A stretch of DNA of 48,047 nucleotides from Frankiales bacterium (GTDB lineage: Bacteria > Actinomycetota > Actinomycetes > Mycobacteriales > SCTD01), in contig JAOPWV010000137.1 of the NCBI GenBank assembly GCA_025965475.1, forward strand, positions 1-48,047, in the 5' to 3' direction. The notes under the pieces were generated by a model that was not told where the DNA came from, did no database searches, and worked only from the letters and a program-made list of their open reading frames with translations. Below, one piece after another: positions 40,279-48,047 of this stretch (the stretch's first letter is position 1; every line of letters starts with the position of its first letter). Made by a program: the position numbers and the translations under genes.

Positions 40279-40952
40279 TGCCCGTCTCCGGGACGACATG
40301 GCAGCTCATCAGGGACTCCCTCGGCCCGCTGCTGGACGGCATGCTGCGGGGCACGCTCCCGCTCACCGTGATCAGCTTTCTCCTCGGGCTCGCGCTGGCG
40401 CTCATCCTGGCGCTCATGCGCCTGTCACGGGTACGACTGGCCACGGGCGTCGCCCGCGCCTACGTGTCGGTCGTCCGCGGAACGCCGCTGCTGCTGCAGC
40501 TGTTCATCATCTTCTACGGCCTTCCGTCACTCGGCCTGACCATCCCGCCCTTCCCGAGCGCGGTCATCGCGTTCACCCTCAATGTGGGCGGCTACGCCTC
40601 CGAGGTGATCCGGGCCTCGATCCTGGCGGTGCCCCGCGGACAGTGGGAGGCAGCCGCGACGGTAGGCATGGACTACGTCACGACGCTCCGGCGCGTGGTC
40701 CTGCCGCAGGCGAGCCGGGTCGCGGTGCCCCCGCTGTCCAACACGCTCATCTCCCTGCTGAAGGACACGTCCCTCGCGTCGACGATCCTGGTGACCGAGC
40801 TGCTCCGCAAGGCGCAGGAGATCGCAGCGCCGACCTTCCGGTTCTTCACCCTGTACAGCGTCGCCGCCGCCTACTACTGGGTGGTCTGCGTGCTGCTGTC
40901 GTTCAGCCAGGGCCGGCTGGAGCGGCGGCTCAACCGGTACGTGGCCACATGA
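40278..40952 (+). CDS. Polar amino-acid ABC importer permease
   Basis: A 224-residue HisM/TcyB-type permease with about five helices. The N-terminal [21 protein letters not shown] and the cytoplasmic EAA loop ([22 protein letters not shown]) are typical, the latter docking to the ATPase. It starts in the stop codon of the binding-protein gene and overlaps the ATPase gene by 4 bp. One permease gene is present, so it should form a homodimer. Confidence 0.92.
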   Translation: MPVSGTTWQLIRDSLGPLLDGMLRGTLPLTVISFLLGLALALILALMRLSRVRLATGVARAYVSVVRGTPLLLQLFIIFYGLPSLGLTIPPFPSAVIAFTLNVGGYASEVIRASILAVPRGQWEAAATVGMDYVTTLRRVVLPQASRVAVPPLSNTLISLLKDTSLASTILVTELLRKAQEIAAPTFRFFTLYSVAAAYYWVVCVLLSFSQGRLERRLNRYVAT

Positions 40953-41722
40953 GCCGCCCCGGCGAGCCCGATGGTGTTCTGCTCGAGGTCCACGGGTTGA
41001 CCAAGTCCTTCGGGAGCGTCCCCGTCCTGCGGGGCATCGACCTCGACGTCCGGGAGGGCTCGGTGACCGTGCTGATCGGACCGTCAGGCTCGGGCAAGAC
41101 CACCATGCTGCGCTCCCTCAACGCGCTGGAGGTTCCGGAGGCAGGCATCGTGCGCATCGGTGACGTCGCGGTCGACTACGGCCAGGCACCGGGCAAGAAG
41201 CTCCTGACCCGGCTGCGGGCGCAGAGCGGCATGGTCTTCCAGGGCCACGCGCTGTTCCCGCACATGACGGCGCTGCGCAACGTCATGGAGGGCCCGGTCG
41301 TCGTACAACGCCGTCCGGCTGATGTGGCACGCGAGGAGGCGCTGAGCCTGCTGGACCAGGTGGGCCTGGCGGACAAGGCGGACCAGTACCCCTATCAGCT
41401 GTCCGGCGGCCAGCAGCAGCGCGTGGGGATCGCCAGGGCGCTGGCCATCCGGCCCCGGCTGATGCTCTTCGACGAGCCGACCTCCGCGCTGGACCCGGAA
41501 CTGGTGGGTGAGGTCCTGCAGGTGATGAAGGGATTGGCCGAACAGGGCTGGACGATGCTCGTCGTCACGCACGAGATCCGTTTCGCCCAGAAGGTGTCCG
41601 ACCAGGTCCTGTTCATCGACGGCGGGTTCATCGTCGAGCAGGGGCCGCCCGGCGAGCTCCTCGTGGCGCCCCGCGAGCAGCGGACCCGCCAGTTCCTGCG
41701 TCGGATCCTCGACCCGCTCTGA
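40949..41722 (+). CDS. Polar amino-acid ABC importer ATPase
   Basis: A 257-residue ATPase with Walker [10 protein letters not shown] (44-52), Q-loop [10 protein letters not shown], signature LSGGQQQR, Walker [13 protein letters not shown] and the switch His in VTHE. This is the PAAT-family set (HisP/TcyC). The ATG overlaps the permease stop. It ends the operon; alkB converges 8 bp later. Confidence 0.95.
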   Translation: MSRPGEPDGVLLEVHGLTKSFGSVPVLRGIDLDVREGSVTVLIGPSGSGKTTMLRSLNALEVPEAGIVRIGDVAVDYGQAPGKKLLTRLRAQSGMVFQGHALFPHMTALRNVMEGPVVVQRRPADVAREEALSLLDQVGLADKADQYPYQLSGGQQQRVGIARALAIRPRLMLFDEPTSALDPELVGEVLQVMKGLAEQGWTMLVVTHEIRFAQKVSDQVLFIDGGFIVEQGPPGELLVAPREQRTRQFLRRILDPL

Positions 41723-41730
41723 CGGTCGGC

Positions 41731-42333
41731 TCAGTCGCCGGCGGGATCGTCGTACCGGCGATAGGTCAGCGAGAGTCGTGGTCCGGTCGGACGCGCGGAC
41801 TTGTTGATCGCGTGGACGAACTCGCGCTGCGTCTCCCCGCGCATCACGAGCAGGTCCCCGTGCTCGAGCTCGAGCAGGGTGGTCGGACCGCCGTCGCGCG
41901 GTCTGAGGCGGAAGGTCCGGCGTGCCCCGAGTGACACGCTGACCACGAGGGGCCGGGGGCCCAGGGCCGGCTCGTCGTCGGCATGCCAGCTGATCGAGTC
42001 GGCGCCGTCCCGGTACCGGTTCGCGATGAGCCCGTTCGGTTCCCAGTCCGGTACGGACCGCGCAACTGCATCCCGGACCATCGCCGCGGTGGGTGTCCAG
42101 GGCATCTCGGGGTTGGGGCGGCGGTACCGCGATGCCGGGTCCATGGAGCGGCCGCAGAGCGCGGTGAGCCGCGGCTGCGCGACCTTCCGCCCGTACAGGT
42201 GGAGCACCTGCTGGCCCCAGGGCAGCTCGCACAGCAGTCGCTCGAGCACCCGATCCGCGCCGGGGAGCCAGCCGGGGACATGCTCGACCCAGCTCAGCGG
42301 GCTGAGCTCCAGGCGGTGTGATGCAGTCGTCAT
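41731..42333 (-). CDS. alkB: Alpha-ketoglutarate-dependent dioxygenase AlkB
   Basis: A 200-residue Fe(II)/2-oxoglutarate dioxygenase. Iron ligands are H117 and D119 (SWHADDE) and H174 (FVHAINKS). R186 and R192 sit where the 2-oxoglutarate-binding arginines are (PRLSLTYRR). It removes alkyl groups from damaged DNA or RNA. Length and the N-terminal nucleotide-recognition region are complete, resembling the AlkB/ALKBH2 type. Confidence 0.93.
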   Translation of the reverse strand: MTTASHRLELSPLSWVEHVPGWLPGADRVLERLLCELPWGQQVLHLYGRKVAQPRLTALCGRSMDPASRYRRPNPEMPWTPTAAMVRDAVARSVPDWEPNGLIANRYRDGADSISWHADDEPALGPRPLVVSVSLGARRTFRLRPRDGGPTTLLELEHGDLLVMRGETQREFVHAINKSARPTGPRLSLTYRRYDDPAGD

Positions 42334-42406
42334 TGGTCTAGCCAGCCCCCTGAAACGGTCACGTGTTGCTAGGCCATCTGGCGGCCCGCAAACCTGATCC
42401 GAGTTC

Positions 42407-42412
42407 TACGCT
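42407..42412 (+). promoter_or_regulatory. -10 box of the DUF4145 gene
   Basis: TACGCT fits TANNNT and ends 6 bp before GTG 42419, compatible with a leaderless transcript. No convincing -35 was found, so this is weak evidence, but it favours the GTG start over the ATG at 42428. Confidence 0.35.
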
Positions 42413-42418
42413 TCCCCG

Positions 42419-43132
42419 GTGCTGACGATGTCCACCCCCGAGGCCCCGCCCGTGAGCGGGGCGGTTCCCGGCCACGTGCCGCCCCGCTTCCGGGCGCCGG
42501 CGTACACCTGCCCTTTCTGTGCCGTCTTCGCCCAGCAGCACTGGGGCGCCCTGCTCCGCGGCGCGGCGGGCAGCGCGGACAGCGGTGTCGAGGAATCCCG
42601 GTGTGCACACTGCTCCGGGTCCGCCTTCTGGCTGCGGGACACGGCCCAGCTGCTCTGGCCGGCCACGCGAGCCGGCCAGCCGGCGCATCCGGAGATGCCG
42701 GTTGCCGCCCGCCAGCTGTACGACGAGGCACGCAGTGCCGCCACCGCAAGCCCCCGTGCCGCCGTCGCGCTGCTCCGCCTGGCGGTCGACGTCCTGATGC
42801 GCGAGGTCGTACCGGGATCGCGCGACAAGCCGCTGGCTGCCGTGATCGGCCAGGCCACGAGCATGGGCCTCACCCACGGCGTGCGGGTGGCGCTCGACGT
42901 GCTGCGGGCGCACGGCAGCGATGCGGCCCACCCGGTGCAGTTGATCCTCAACGAGGCCGACGCCGCCGGGAAGATCGCCGGACTCTGCACGCAGCTGAAC
43001 CTGGTCGTGGAACAGCTCGTCTCCATCCCTCGCCAGCAGCGCGAAGCACTGGCCTCCATGCCCGAGTCGGTGCGCAGGCAGATCGAGAAGAGCGGCGGCG
43101 GGCTGCCGGACTTCGTCAGCCGGGCGGGCTGA
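42419..43132 (+). CDS. DUF4145-type protein with zinc ribbon
   Basis: A 237-residue protein. An N-terminal zinc ribbon has C31-x2-C34 and C62-x2-C65 (CPFC, CAHC). The helical DUF4145 part follows with AARQLYDEARSAATASPRAAVALLRLAVDVLM and the GSDAAHP turn. The family is common near defence and restriction genes but also stands alone; no partner is seen here. The start may be GTG 42419 (leaderless) or ATG 42428. It overlaps the convergent ligase gene by 17 bp. Confidence 0.8.
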   Translation: MLTMSTPEAPPVSGAVPGHVPPRFRAPAYTCPFCAVFAQQHWGALLRGAAGSADSGVEESRCAHCSGSAFWLRDTAQLLWPATRAGQPAHPEMPVAARQLYDEARSAATASPRAAVALLRLAVDVLMREVVPGSRDKPLAAVIGQATSMGLTHGVRVALDVLRAHGSDAAHPVQLILNEADAAGKIAGLCTQLNLVVEQLVSIPRQQREALASMPESVRRQIEKSGGGLPDFVSRAG

Positions 43133-44453
43133 CCGCGTCCAGCCCGAGGTCCAGCGCCAGAGCGGTCCGGCGGATCTTGCCTGTGACCGACCGCGGCAGT
43201 GCCTCCGCCCGGTGGTACTCCTTCGGCCGCTTGGCCGGGCTCAGGCGCTCGGTGGCCCAGTCGCGCAGCTCCTCGTCGGTCGCGCTGCCGACGTAGACGG
43301 CGCACACGCGCTGTCCCCAGCGTTCGTCCGGCCGGCCGAACACCGCGACGTCGGCCACGCCGGGGCAGTCGGCCAGGACGACCTCCACCTCCATCGGGTA
43401 GACGTTCACCCCGCCGCTGAGCAGGAGATCCTCACGTCGGCCGTCGAGGTAGAGGTAGCCGTCTTCGTCGAGGCGGCCGAGGTCGCCGACGCTGAACGCA
43501 TCGCCGCGCCAGGCTTGCGCGGTCTTGCCCGGATCGCGCCAGTACGTGAACCGGGCATAGGACGGCACGCGGCACCAGATCGTCCCGTCCGCGTCCACTG
43601 ACAGCTCGCGTCCCGGACGCGCCGGTCCGACACTGCCGGGGTGGGCGGCCCAGTCGGCCGTCGAGCAGGCCGTGAACTGACCCTCGGTAGATCCGTAGAA
43701 CTCCCAGACGGATCCGTCCGGAAAGGCCTCGAGCGTCCGCTGTTTGAGCGGGGCAGGGCACGGCGCTCCGGCATGGGCAAGCAGCCGCACCTGGGAGAGG
43801 TCCGGGAGGACCGCTCCCTCGTCGACCGCCGCGGACAGCCGCTGCAGGTGCGCGGGCGCGCAGAACAGACTCGTCGGACGGAAGTCCGTCAGCGCGGCGA
43901 GCGCTGCGTCCGTACTGAACCGGGGGAGCACGGCCACCTCGCCGCCGGCGAGCAGCGTCCCGGCCGCGAACCGCAGCGGAGCCGAATGGTGCATCGCAGA
44001 GAGGACGAGATGCCGGTCCTCGGCCTGGAAGCCCCACAGCTCGCGCTCCTCGGCGAGCAGGGCCTTGGCGGCCGGCTCGTCGAGGACGCCGGACCAGACG
44101 CCCTTCCGACGGCCGGTCGTCCCCGACGTGTAGTGCATCGGCCTTGCGAGCGGCACGTCCGCGAGGTCCTTCGGGGTCCCTCGCAACAGCGACGCAAGGG
44201 CGTCCGCGGTGTCCACGACGAGGGCGGGGGAGGCGTCGTCCAGTACCTGGTGCCGCTCGATCCTGGTCAGCGAGGGATCGAGCATCACCGGTACGACGCC
44301 CGTACGCAGCGCGCCCAGCGCAGCGCTGAGCAGTTGGGTCGAGCCCGGTAGGAGGAAAGCCACCCGGTCCGCGGTGCGCAGGCCGAGCCCGGCCAGTGCG
44401 CCTGCTGCACGGCGCTGCTCAACCTCGCTGCGCGCCGCGCTCAGCACCTCCAC
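43116..44453 (-). CDS. AMP-dependent acyl-CoA synthetase/ligase
   Basis: A 445-residue ANL-family enzyme. The P-loop-like MHYTSGTTGRRKGV, the adenine motif FYGSTEGQ, the hinge GDLGRLDEDGYLYLDGR and the catalytic lysine in PRSVTGKIRR are all present, so it should form acyl-adenylates and thioesters. It is shorter than the usual 500-550 residues because the N-terminus begins close to the core; GGAGG precedes GTG 44453, so the start seems real. Acyl substrate unknown. Confidence 0.9.
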   Translation of the reverse strand: MEVLSAARSEVEQRRAAGALAGLGLRTADRVAFLLPGSTQLLSAALGALRTGVVPVMLDPSLTRIERHQVLDDASPALVVDTADALASLLRGTPKDLADVPLARPMHYTSGTTGRRKGVWSGVLDEPAAKALLAEERELWGFQAEDRHLVLSAMHHSAPLRFAAGTLLAGGEVAVLPRFSTDAALAALTDFRPTSLFCAPAHLQRLSAAVDEGAVLPDLSQVRLLAHAGAPCPAPLKQRTLEAFPDGSVWEFYGSTEGQFTACSTADWAAHPGSVGPARPGRELSVDADGTIWCRVPSYARFTYWRDPGKTAQAWRGDAFSVGDLGRLDEDGYLYLDGRREDLLLSGGVNVYPMEVEVVLADCPGVADVAVFGRPDERWGQRVCAVYVGSATDEELRDWATERLSPAKRPKEYHRAEALPRSVTGKIRRTALALDLGLDAVSPPG

Positions 44454-44559
44454 GAACGTCCACCTCCGGCCTCGTCGTCCTCCGTCCCATCATCTCCCGG
44501 GTCGTCGCAGGGTGACGCGTCGGTGCCATTGCGTGTCTACGTCGGAGGCTGGTGCGCGG

Positions 44560-44796
44560 TCACCGCCCCGCGCACGCGAGGGCGGTCTGCTGATGCGCGA
44601 GGGCGGTGAGGGCTGCCTGGACCTTCGCACCCTCCTCCGCTGTATGACGGGAGAGCATCGCGTCGATCTCCGCGCGCTCCCGGGCGGTGCGGTACTCGCT
44701 CAGTTGGCGCACGAGGTCGGCGTGCCTGCGGCGGTCGGCGAACCGACTGCTCAGGGCATCGCGCAGGTTGGTGCGCCGGGTCGGTGACGTGGTCAT
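44560..44796 (-). CDS. Small helical hypothetical protein
   Basis: A 78-residue charged protein that is predicted almost wholly helical (LVRQLSEYRTARERAEIDAMLSR region), perhaps coiled coil. ATG 44796 has a strong GGAGG at 7 bp. No family recognised. Codon use is like the neighbours. It lies alone after the ligase gene on the same strand. Confidence 0.6.
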   Translation of the reverse strand: MTTSPTRRTNLRDALSSRFADRRRHADLVRQLSEYRTARERAEIDAMLSRHTAEEGAKVQAALTALAHQQTALACAGR

Positions 44797-45021
44797 GTCG
44801 AGCCTCCAGCGGGCATGTCGGGTCGACCGCGGTATGCGGCCGCCAGGGACAGCCTCGGCAACGGATGTGACGCGGCGATGAACTCGCGTCGTGTCCTGCG
44901 TTGCGCCGCCTGCCCCTTCGGCACGCGGCGCGCAGTGACGGTCCGACTACGGTGGGGGACGCGGCGCCAGAGGGCGCTGACCGCAGGGCTGTCCATGTGC
45001 GCCTGCTTCCCGGGGCGTCCC

Positions 45022-45058
45022 TTGAAGCGTCGCCGCGCGCATAGCGCTGAAGCTTCAA
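45022..45058. promoter_or_regulatory. Inverted repeats before the CoA-transferase
   Basis: TTGAAGC (45022-45028) and GCTTCAA (45052-45058) form 7-bp arms 23 bp apart, and the right arm overlaps a 10-bp palindrome TGAAGCTTCA (45048-45057). It lies 13 bp before the start codon, so it may be an operator or leader stem. The remaining 44797-45021 shows no clear gene or element. Confidence 0.4.
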
Positions 45059-45070
45059 CCGGAAGGGACC

Positions 45071-46594
45071 GTGGTGCCGGCCTCCAGGAACGCCTGCCGC
45101 GAGCTGCGACAGAGGAGCATGACGGCGGAAGCCGCAGCGGCGCTCATCCCACGTGGCGCGAATGTCGGGATGAGCGGATTCACCGGCGCCGGCCATCCCA
45201 AGGCAGTGCCCGGAGCCTTGGCTCAGCGGATCGCGGAGGCGAACGCAACCGGCGCGGAGCCCTTCAAGGTCAATGTCTGGACCGGAGCCTCGACGTCGCC
45301 CGAGCTGGACGGCGCGCTCGCGGCAGCGGACGGCATCGACCTGCGGATGCCGTACCAGTCCGATCCCGTGACCCGGGAGAAGATCAACAACGGCGACATG
45401 CACTACACCGACGTCCACCTGTCCCACGTGGCCCAGATGGTCTGGGAAGGCTTCTTCGGCCCCTTGGACATCGCGGTCGTCGAGGTGTCGGGCGTGCGCG
45501 AGGACGGTTCCCTCATCCCGTCGTCGTCCGTCGGCAACAACAAGACGTGGATCGACCGCGCCGACAAGGTGATCCTCGAGGTCAACCGCTGGCAGCCGCC
45601 GGAGCTGGAGGGCATGCACGACATCTACTACGGGACCGCCCTGCCCCCCGCCCGGAAGCCGGTGCCGATCCTCGGGTCGGGCGACCGCATCGGTGAGCCG
45701 TACTTCCGGTGCCCGCCGGAGAAGGTGGTCGCGGTCGTCGAGACCGATGCCCCTGACCGCAACGCGCCGTTCGCCGAGCCGGACGCGGTCTCGCGTGCGA
45801 TCGCCGGGCACGTGCTGGAGTTCCTCAGCGCGGAGGTGCGCAACGGCCGGCTCCCGGCCGACCTTCTTCCCCTGCAATCCGGGGTCGGCAACGTCGCGAA
45901 TGCTGTGCTGGCTGGCCTGGTCGGCGGTCCCTTCAGCGGTCTGACGGCGTACACCGAGGTCATCCAGGACGGAATGCTCGACCTGCTCCTGAGCGGCAAG
46001 TTGCTGGTCGCCTCCGCGACCGCGTTCTCCCTGAGCCCGACAGCCATGGACACAATGACCGCGCAGCTGGGCGAGCTGCGTCACCGGATCGTGCTGCGGC
46101 CGCAGGAGATCAGCAACCACCCGGAGGTCGTACGGCGCCTGGGCTGCATCGCGATGAACGGGATGATCGAGGCCGACATCTACGGGAACGTGAACTCGAC
46201 GCACGTCATGGGCACCCGGATCCAGAACGGGATCGGCGGTTCGGGCGACTTCGCCCGGAACGGCTACCTGTCGATGTTCCTGACCCCTTCCTCCGCCAAG
46301 GGCGGGGCGATCTCGAGCATCGTGCCGATGGTGTCGCACGTCGACCACACGGAGCACGACGTCGACGTGATCGTCACCGAGCACGGACTGGCCGACCTGC
46401 GCGGGTTGTCGCCGACGCGGCGCGCCCGGCTGCTCATCGAGCGGTGCGCCGCCCCGCGGTTCCGACCGCTGCTCCAGGACTACTTCGCCCGCGCGCTGGG
46501 GTCCGGCCGTGGCAGCCATACGCCACATCTGCTGGAGGAGGCACTGAGCTGGCACGTGCGCTATCTCGGCGAGGGCTCGATGCCGAGCCAGTGA
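45071..46594 (+). CDS. Succinyl-CoA:acetate CoA-transferase / acetyl-CoA hydrolase family
   Basis: A 507-residue class I CoA-transferase of the Cat1/Ach1/AarC type. The nucleophile Glu is E296 in AYTEVIQDGML, matching E294 of AarC. GANVGMSGFTGAGHPKAVP at the N-terminus and the QNGIGGSGDFARN loop complete the pattern. It moves CoA between acetate, succinate or propionate and their CoA forms. GGAAGGGACC precedes GTG 45071 (a second GTG follows directly). The MarR gene converges 4 bp after the stop. Confidence 0.93.
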   Translation: MVPASRNACRELRQRSMTAEAAAALIPRGANVGMSGFTGAGHPKAVPGALAQRIAEANATGAEPFKVNVWTGASTSPELDGALAAADGIDLRMPYQSDPVTREKINNGDMHYTDVHLSHVAQMVWEGFFGPLDIAVVEVSGVREDGSLIPSSSVGNNKTWIDRADKVILEVNRWQPPELEGMHDIYYGTALPPARKPVPILGSGDRIGEPYFRCPPEKVVAVVETDAPDRNAPFAEPDAVSRAIAGHVLEFLSAEVRNGRLPADLLPLQSGVGNVANAVLAGLVGGPFSGLTAYTEVIQDGMLDLLLSGKLLVASATAFSLSPTAMDTMTAQLGELRHRIVLRPQEISNHPEVVRRLGCIAMNGMIEADIYGNVNSTHVMGTRIQNGIGGSGDFARNGYLSMFLTPSSAKGGAISSIVPMVSHVDHTEHDVDVIVTEHGLADLRGLSPTRRARLLIERCAAPRFRPLLQDYFARALGSGRGSHTPHLLEEALSWHVRYLGEGSMPSQ

Positions 46595-46597
46595 GGC

Positions 46598-47089
46598 TCA
46601 GGCGGTCGGTGGCTCGTAGCGGCCCTCCGGGTCCAGCCGGCGCATGATCTGGCGCGAGATGTCACGGAGCTGACCGACCTGGGCCGGCGTGAGGGCGTCG
46701 AACACCATTTCCCGCACCGTGCCGACGTGGCTCGACGCGGACGCCACGACCTTCGCGTAGCCCTCGTCGGTCAGCACCGCCACGGTGATCCGGCCGTCCA
46801 CCACCGAGGGCTCCCGGCGTACCCAGCCCCGCTTCTCCAGTCGCGTGACGACATGGGACAGCCGGGACAGGGAGCCGTTCGCGAGGGCGGCGAGGGTCTT
46901 GAGCTGGAGCGTGCGTGCCGGTGCCTCGGACAGCATCGCCAGGACGAGGTACTCGAACGTGCTGAGGCCGGCGTCGCGCTGGAGCTGGGAGTCCAGCACC
47001 GAGGGCAGCAGCAGCATGACGCCGGCGAGGCCGAGCCACGCCTCGCGTTCGCCTGCGTCGAGCCACCGGGTGGCTTCGGCGTCGGTCAT
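46598..47089 (-). CDS. MarR-family transcriptional regulator
   Basis: A 163-residue protein with the MarR winged helix: LSTFEYLVLAMLSEAP, LANGSLSRLSHVVTRLEKRGWVRR and the DGRITVAVLTDEG wing. Such regulators usually repress their own and the divergent gene until a ligand binds. A -10 TAGCGT (minus strand, 47101-47096) ends 6 bp before the ATG, so its mRNA is likely leaderless. Two matching inverted repeats lie between it and doxX. Confidence 0.93.
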   Translation of the reverse strand: MTDAEATRWLDAGEREAWLGLAGVMLLLPSVLDSQLQRDAGLSTFEYLVLAMLSEAPARTLQLKTLAALANGSLSRLSHVVTRLEKRGWVRREPSVVDGRITVAVLTDEGYAKVVASASSHVGTVREMVFDALTPAQVGQLRDISRQIMRRLDPEGRYEPPTA

Positions 47090-47107
47090 GACGTCACGCT
47101 ATCGGTC

Positions 47108-47123
47108 ACTTGACAGTTCAAGT
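47108..47123. promoter_or_regulatory. MarR operator 1
   Basis: ACTTGA-CAGT-TCAAGT is a perfect 6-bp inverted repeat with core TTGA-N4-TCAA. It overlaps the -35 of doxX and lies directly upstream of the MarR gene's -10, so binding could block both genes. Confidence 0.65.
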
Positions 47124-47139
47124 AGCTGACCACTAGCTT
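47110..47139 (+). promoter_or_regulatory. Promoter of the DoxX gene
   Basis: A consensus -35 TTGACA (47110-47115) and a -10 TAGCTT (47134-47139) are separated by 18 bp. The start of transcription should be near 47146, at the edge of operator 2, leaving a leader of about 34 nt before ATG 47180. Confidence 0.65.
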
Positions 47140-47144
47140 CAGGG

Positions 47145-47164
47145 AAAGTTGAACCATCAACTTT
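47145..47164. promoter_or_regulatory. MarR operator 2
   Basis: AAAGTTGA-ACCA-TCAACTTT is a perfect 8-bp inverted repeat sharing the TTGA-N4-TCAA core of operator 1; the centres are 39 bp apart. It covers the predicted transcript start of doxX. Confidence 0.7.
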
Positions 47165-47179
47165 TGTCGGGAGCCCGTC

Positions 47180-47557
47180 ATGAACGTCGTCCTCTGGGTC
47201 GTCGCCTCGCTGCTTTCCCTTGCCTTCGCTGTCGCCGGCCTGACGAAGCTGGTCCAGCCGAAGGCCAAGCTCGCCTCGAACATGGGCTGGGTGGAGGACT
47301 TCCCGGACGGCGGCGTCAAGGCCATCGGAGCGTTGGAGGTCCTGGCCGCGCTGGGTCTCATCCTTCCGGCTGCCTTCGACATCGTCCCAGTGGTGGTCCC
47401 GCTTGCCGCGGTCGGCCTGATCGCGATGATGCTCGGCGCCGCGATCACACACGGCCGCCGCGACGAGCAGCAGATGATGGTCGTGAACATCGTGCTGCTG
47501 ACGTTGGCCGCCGTTGTTGCGTGGGGCCGTTTCGGTGCGTACTCCTTCGGGGGCTGA
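47180..47557 (+). CDS. DoxX-family membrane protein
   Basis: A 125-residue protein with four helices and the DoxX pattern: LAFAVAGLTKLVQPK in helix 1, KAIGALEVLAALGLILP in helix 2 and an AITHGRR loop before the last helix. Family members are linked to redox or thiol stress, but most lack known activity. Divergent from the MarR gene, with both operators in its promoter, so it is the likely target. Confidence 0.92.
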   Translation: MNVVLWVVASLLSLAFAVAGLTKLVQPKAKLASNMGWVEDFPDGGVKAIGALEVLAALGLILPAAFDIVPVVVPLAAVGLIAMMLGAAITHGRRDEQQMMVVNIVLLTLAAVVAWGRFGAYSFGG

Positions 47558-47562
47558 CGACC

Positions 47563-47655
47563 ATGGCTCAGGACCGCCGCCACCCGTTCGAGCAGCATCT
47601 CACCAACGTTGCCGCCACCGACCGGCGTCGCACCGCACCGGAGCTGGACCCCTGA
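47563..47655 (+). CDS. Possible 30-residue small protein
   Basis: ATG 47563 starts a frame encoding MAQDRRHPFEQHLTNVAATD and ten further residues, 5 bp after the doxX stop. A GGGGG tract lies about 10 bp upstream. It is polar and has no family match. It may be translated with doxX or be chance. Confidence 0.25.
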   Translation: MAQDRRHPFEQHLTNVAATDRRRTAPELDP

Positions 47656-47779
47656 GGCCGGCCCACTGCCGTCGCTGTTCATCAGCCACCGTGCCCCGCC
47701 CACCGGCCGCGCCCGTCACCACCGTCGGCGGCTGGATGTACCGGCTGTCCAAGCGGTCGTTCCAGCCGGCGTAGCAGCG

Positions 47780-48046
47780 TCAGCCGTAGCGGTGGTTCTT
47801 CTCCGCGTGCCCGCCCGGGCGGGTGCAGGTCCGGCCGTTCATGGAGCGGTGGCCGCAGAGTCCCTCAGCTGCCGGCCCCGGGTCAGCCACGGGCGCGGAT
47901 GTCGGAGCCTTCTTGGCCGGAGCCTTGCGGACCGGCGTGGCCGGTTCGGACGGCCCTGATGACGTGGGCTTGACCGGCGCCGCGCCGGCGCGGGACCTCT
48001 CGTAGCGCGCCTCGCGCATCGCCCGGAGGTCGTCCACCTTGCTCAT
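47780..48046 (-). CDS. Small protein with C-terminal Cys/His motif
   Basis: An 88-residue protein that ends inside the window; its ATG is at the last full codon, so its ribosome site lies outside. The N-terminus (MSKVDDLRAMREARYERSR) is helical, followed by a Pro/Ala/Lys-rich disordered linker. The C-terminal CGHRSMNGRTCTRPGGHAEKNHRY has two Cys and three His that could hold one zinc. I recognise the tail as a small conserved-looking module but not a named family. Confidence 0.6.
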   Translation of the reverse strand: MSKVDDLRAMREARYERSRAGAAPVKPTSSGPSEPATPVRKAPAKKAPTSAPVADPGPAAEGLCGHRSMNGRTCTRPGGHAEKNHRYG

Positions 48047-48047
48047 T

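Overview
The window looks like chromosomal DNA of a high-GC Actinomycetota. GTG starts are common, many gene pairs overlap by 4 bp (GTGA or ATGA), TANNNT -10 boxes sit 6-7 bp from start codons (leaderless transcripts), and the actinobacterial division protein SepH is present. I cannot name a genus. There is no rRNA, tRNA, CRISPR array, insertion sequence or phage gene.

Layout. 1-3.9 kb: cold-shock protein with a structured leader, NAD(P)HX dehydratase, a histidine phosphatase, two small membrane proteins and a HisC-like aminotransferase. 4.0-6.7 kb: overlapping trio of LmbE-type deacetylase, GT4 glycosyltransferase and PAP2/AUR1-like phosphatase. 6.8-15.4 kb: redox and hydroxyacid block with a SerA-like dehydrogenase coupled to a D-2-hydroxyglutarate/D-lactate-type flavoprotein, an NDH-2-type dehydrogenase, a 2-hydroxyacid dehydrogenase, an FAH-family hydrolase and LutABC. 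15.4-19.5 kb: cupin, APC permease, a beta-propeller lipoprotein, a sigma-region-2-only protein and a zinc-ribbon protein.

19.8-31.7 kb is the most unusual part. Six same-strand genes, mostly overlapping, encode a polyprenyl-phosphate-sugar synthase/GtrA/HPr-kinase-like fusion, a secreted FN3 metallophosphatase with an eroded metal site, a GT39 membrane mannosyltransferase, a membrane-anchored phosphoesterase with altered catalytic motifs, a His-Pro repeat membrane protein, and a GH99-like/metallophosphatase fusion held by a two-helix hairpin. The set reads as an undescribed surface glycan or glycoprotein system built around a lipid-linked sugar, probably mannose.

31.6-48 kb: HxlR/MFS divergent pair, HAD phosphatase, formaldehyde-dehydrogenase-like enzyme, SepH, Smr protein, secreted protein, hemerythrin, FAD monooxygenase, a polar amino-acid (cystine-like) ABC importer behind a structured leader, AlkB, DUF4145 protein, AMP-dependent ligase, succinyl/acetyl-CoA transferase, and a MarR/DoxX divergent pair with two matching operators. 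Functions come from motifs read by eye; no database search was possible.
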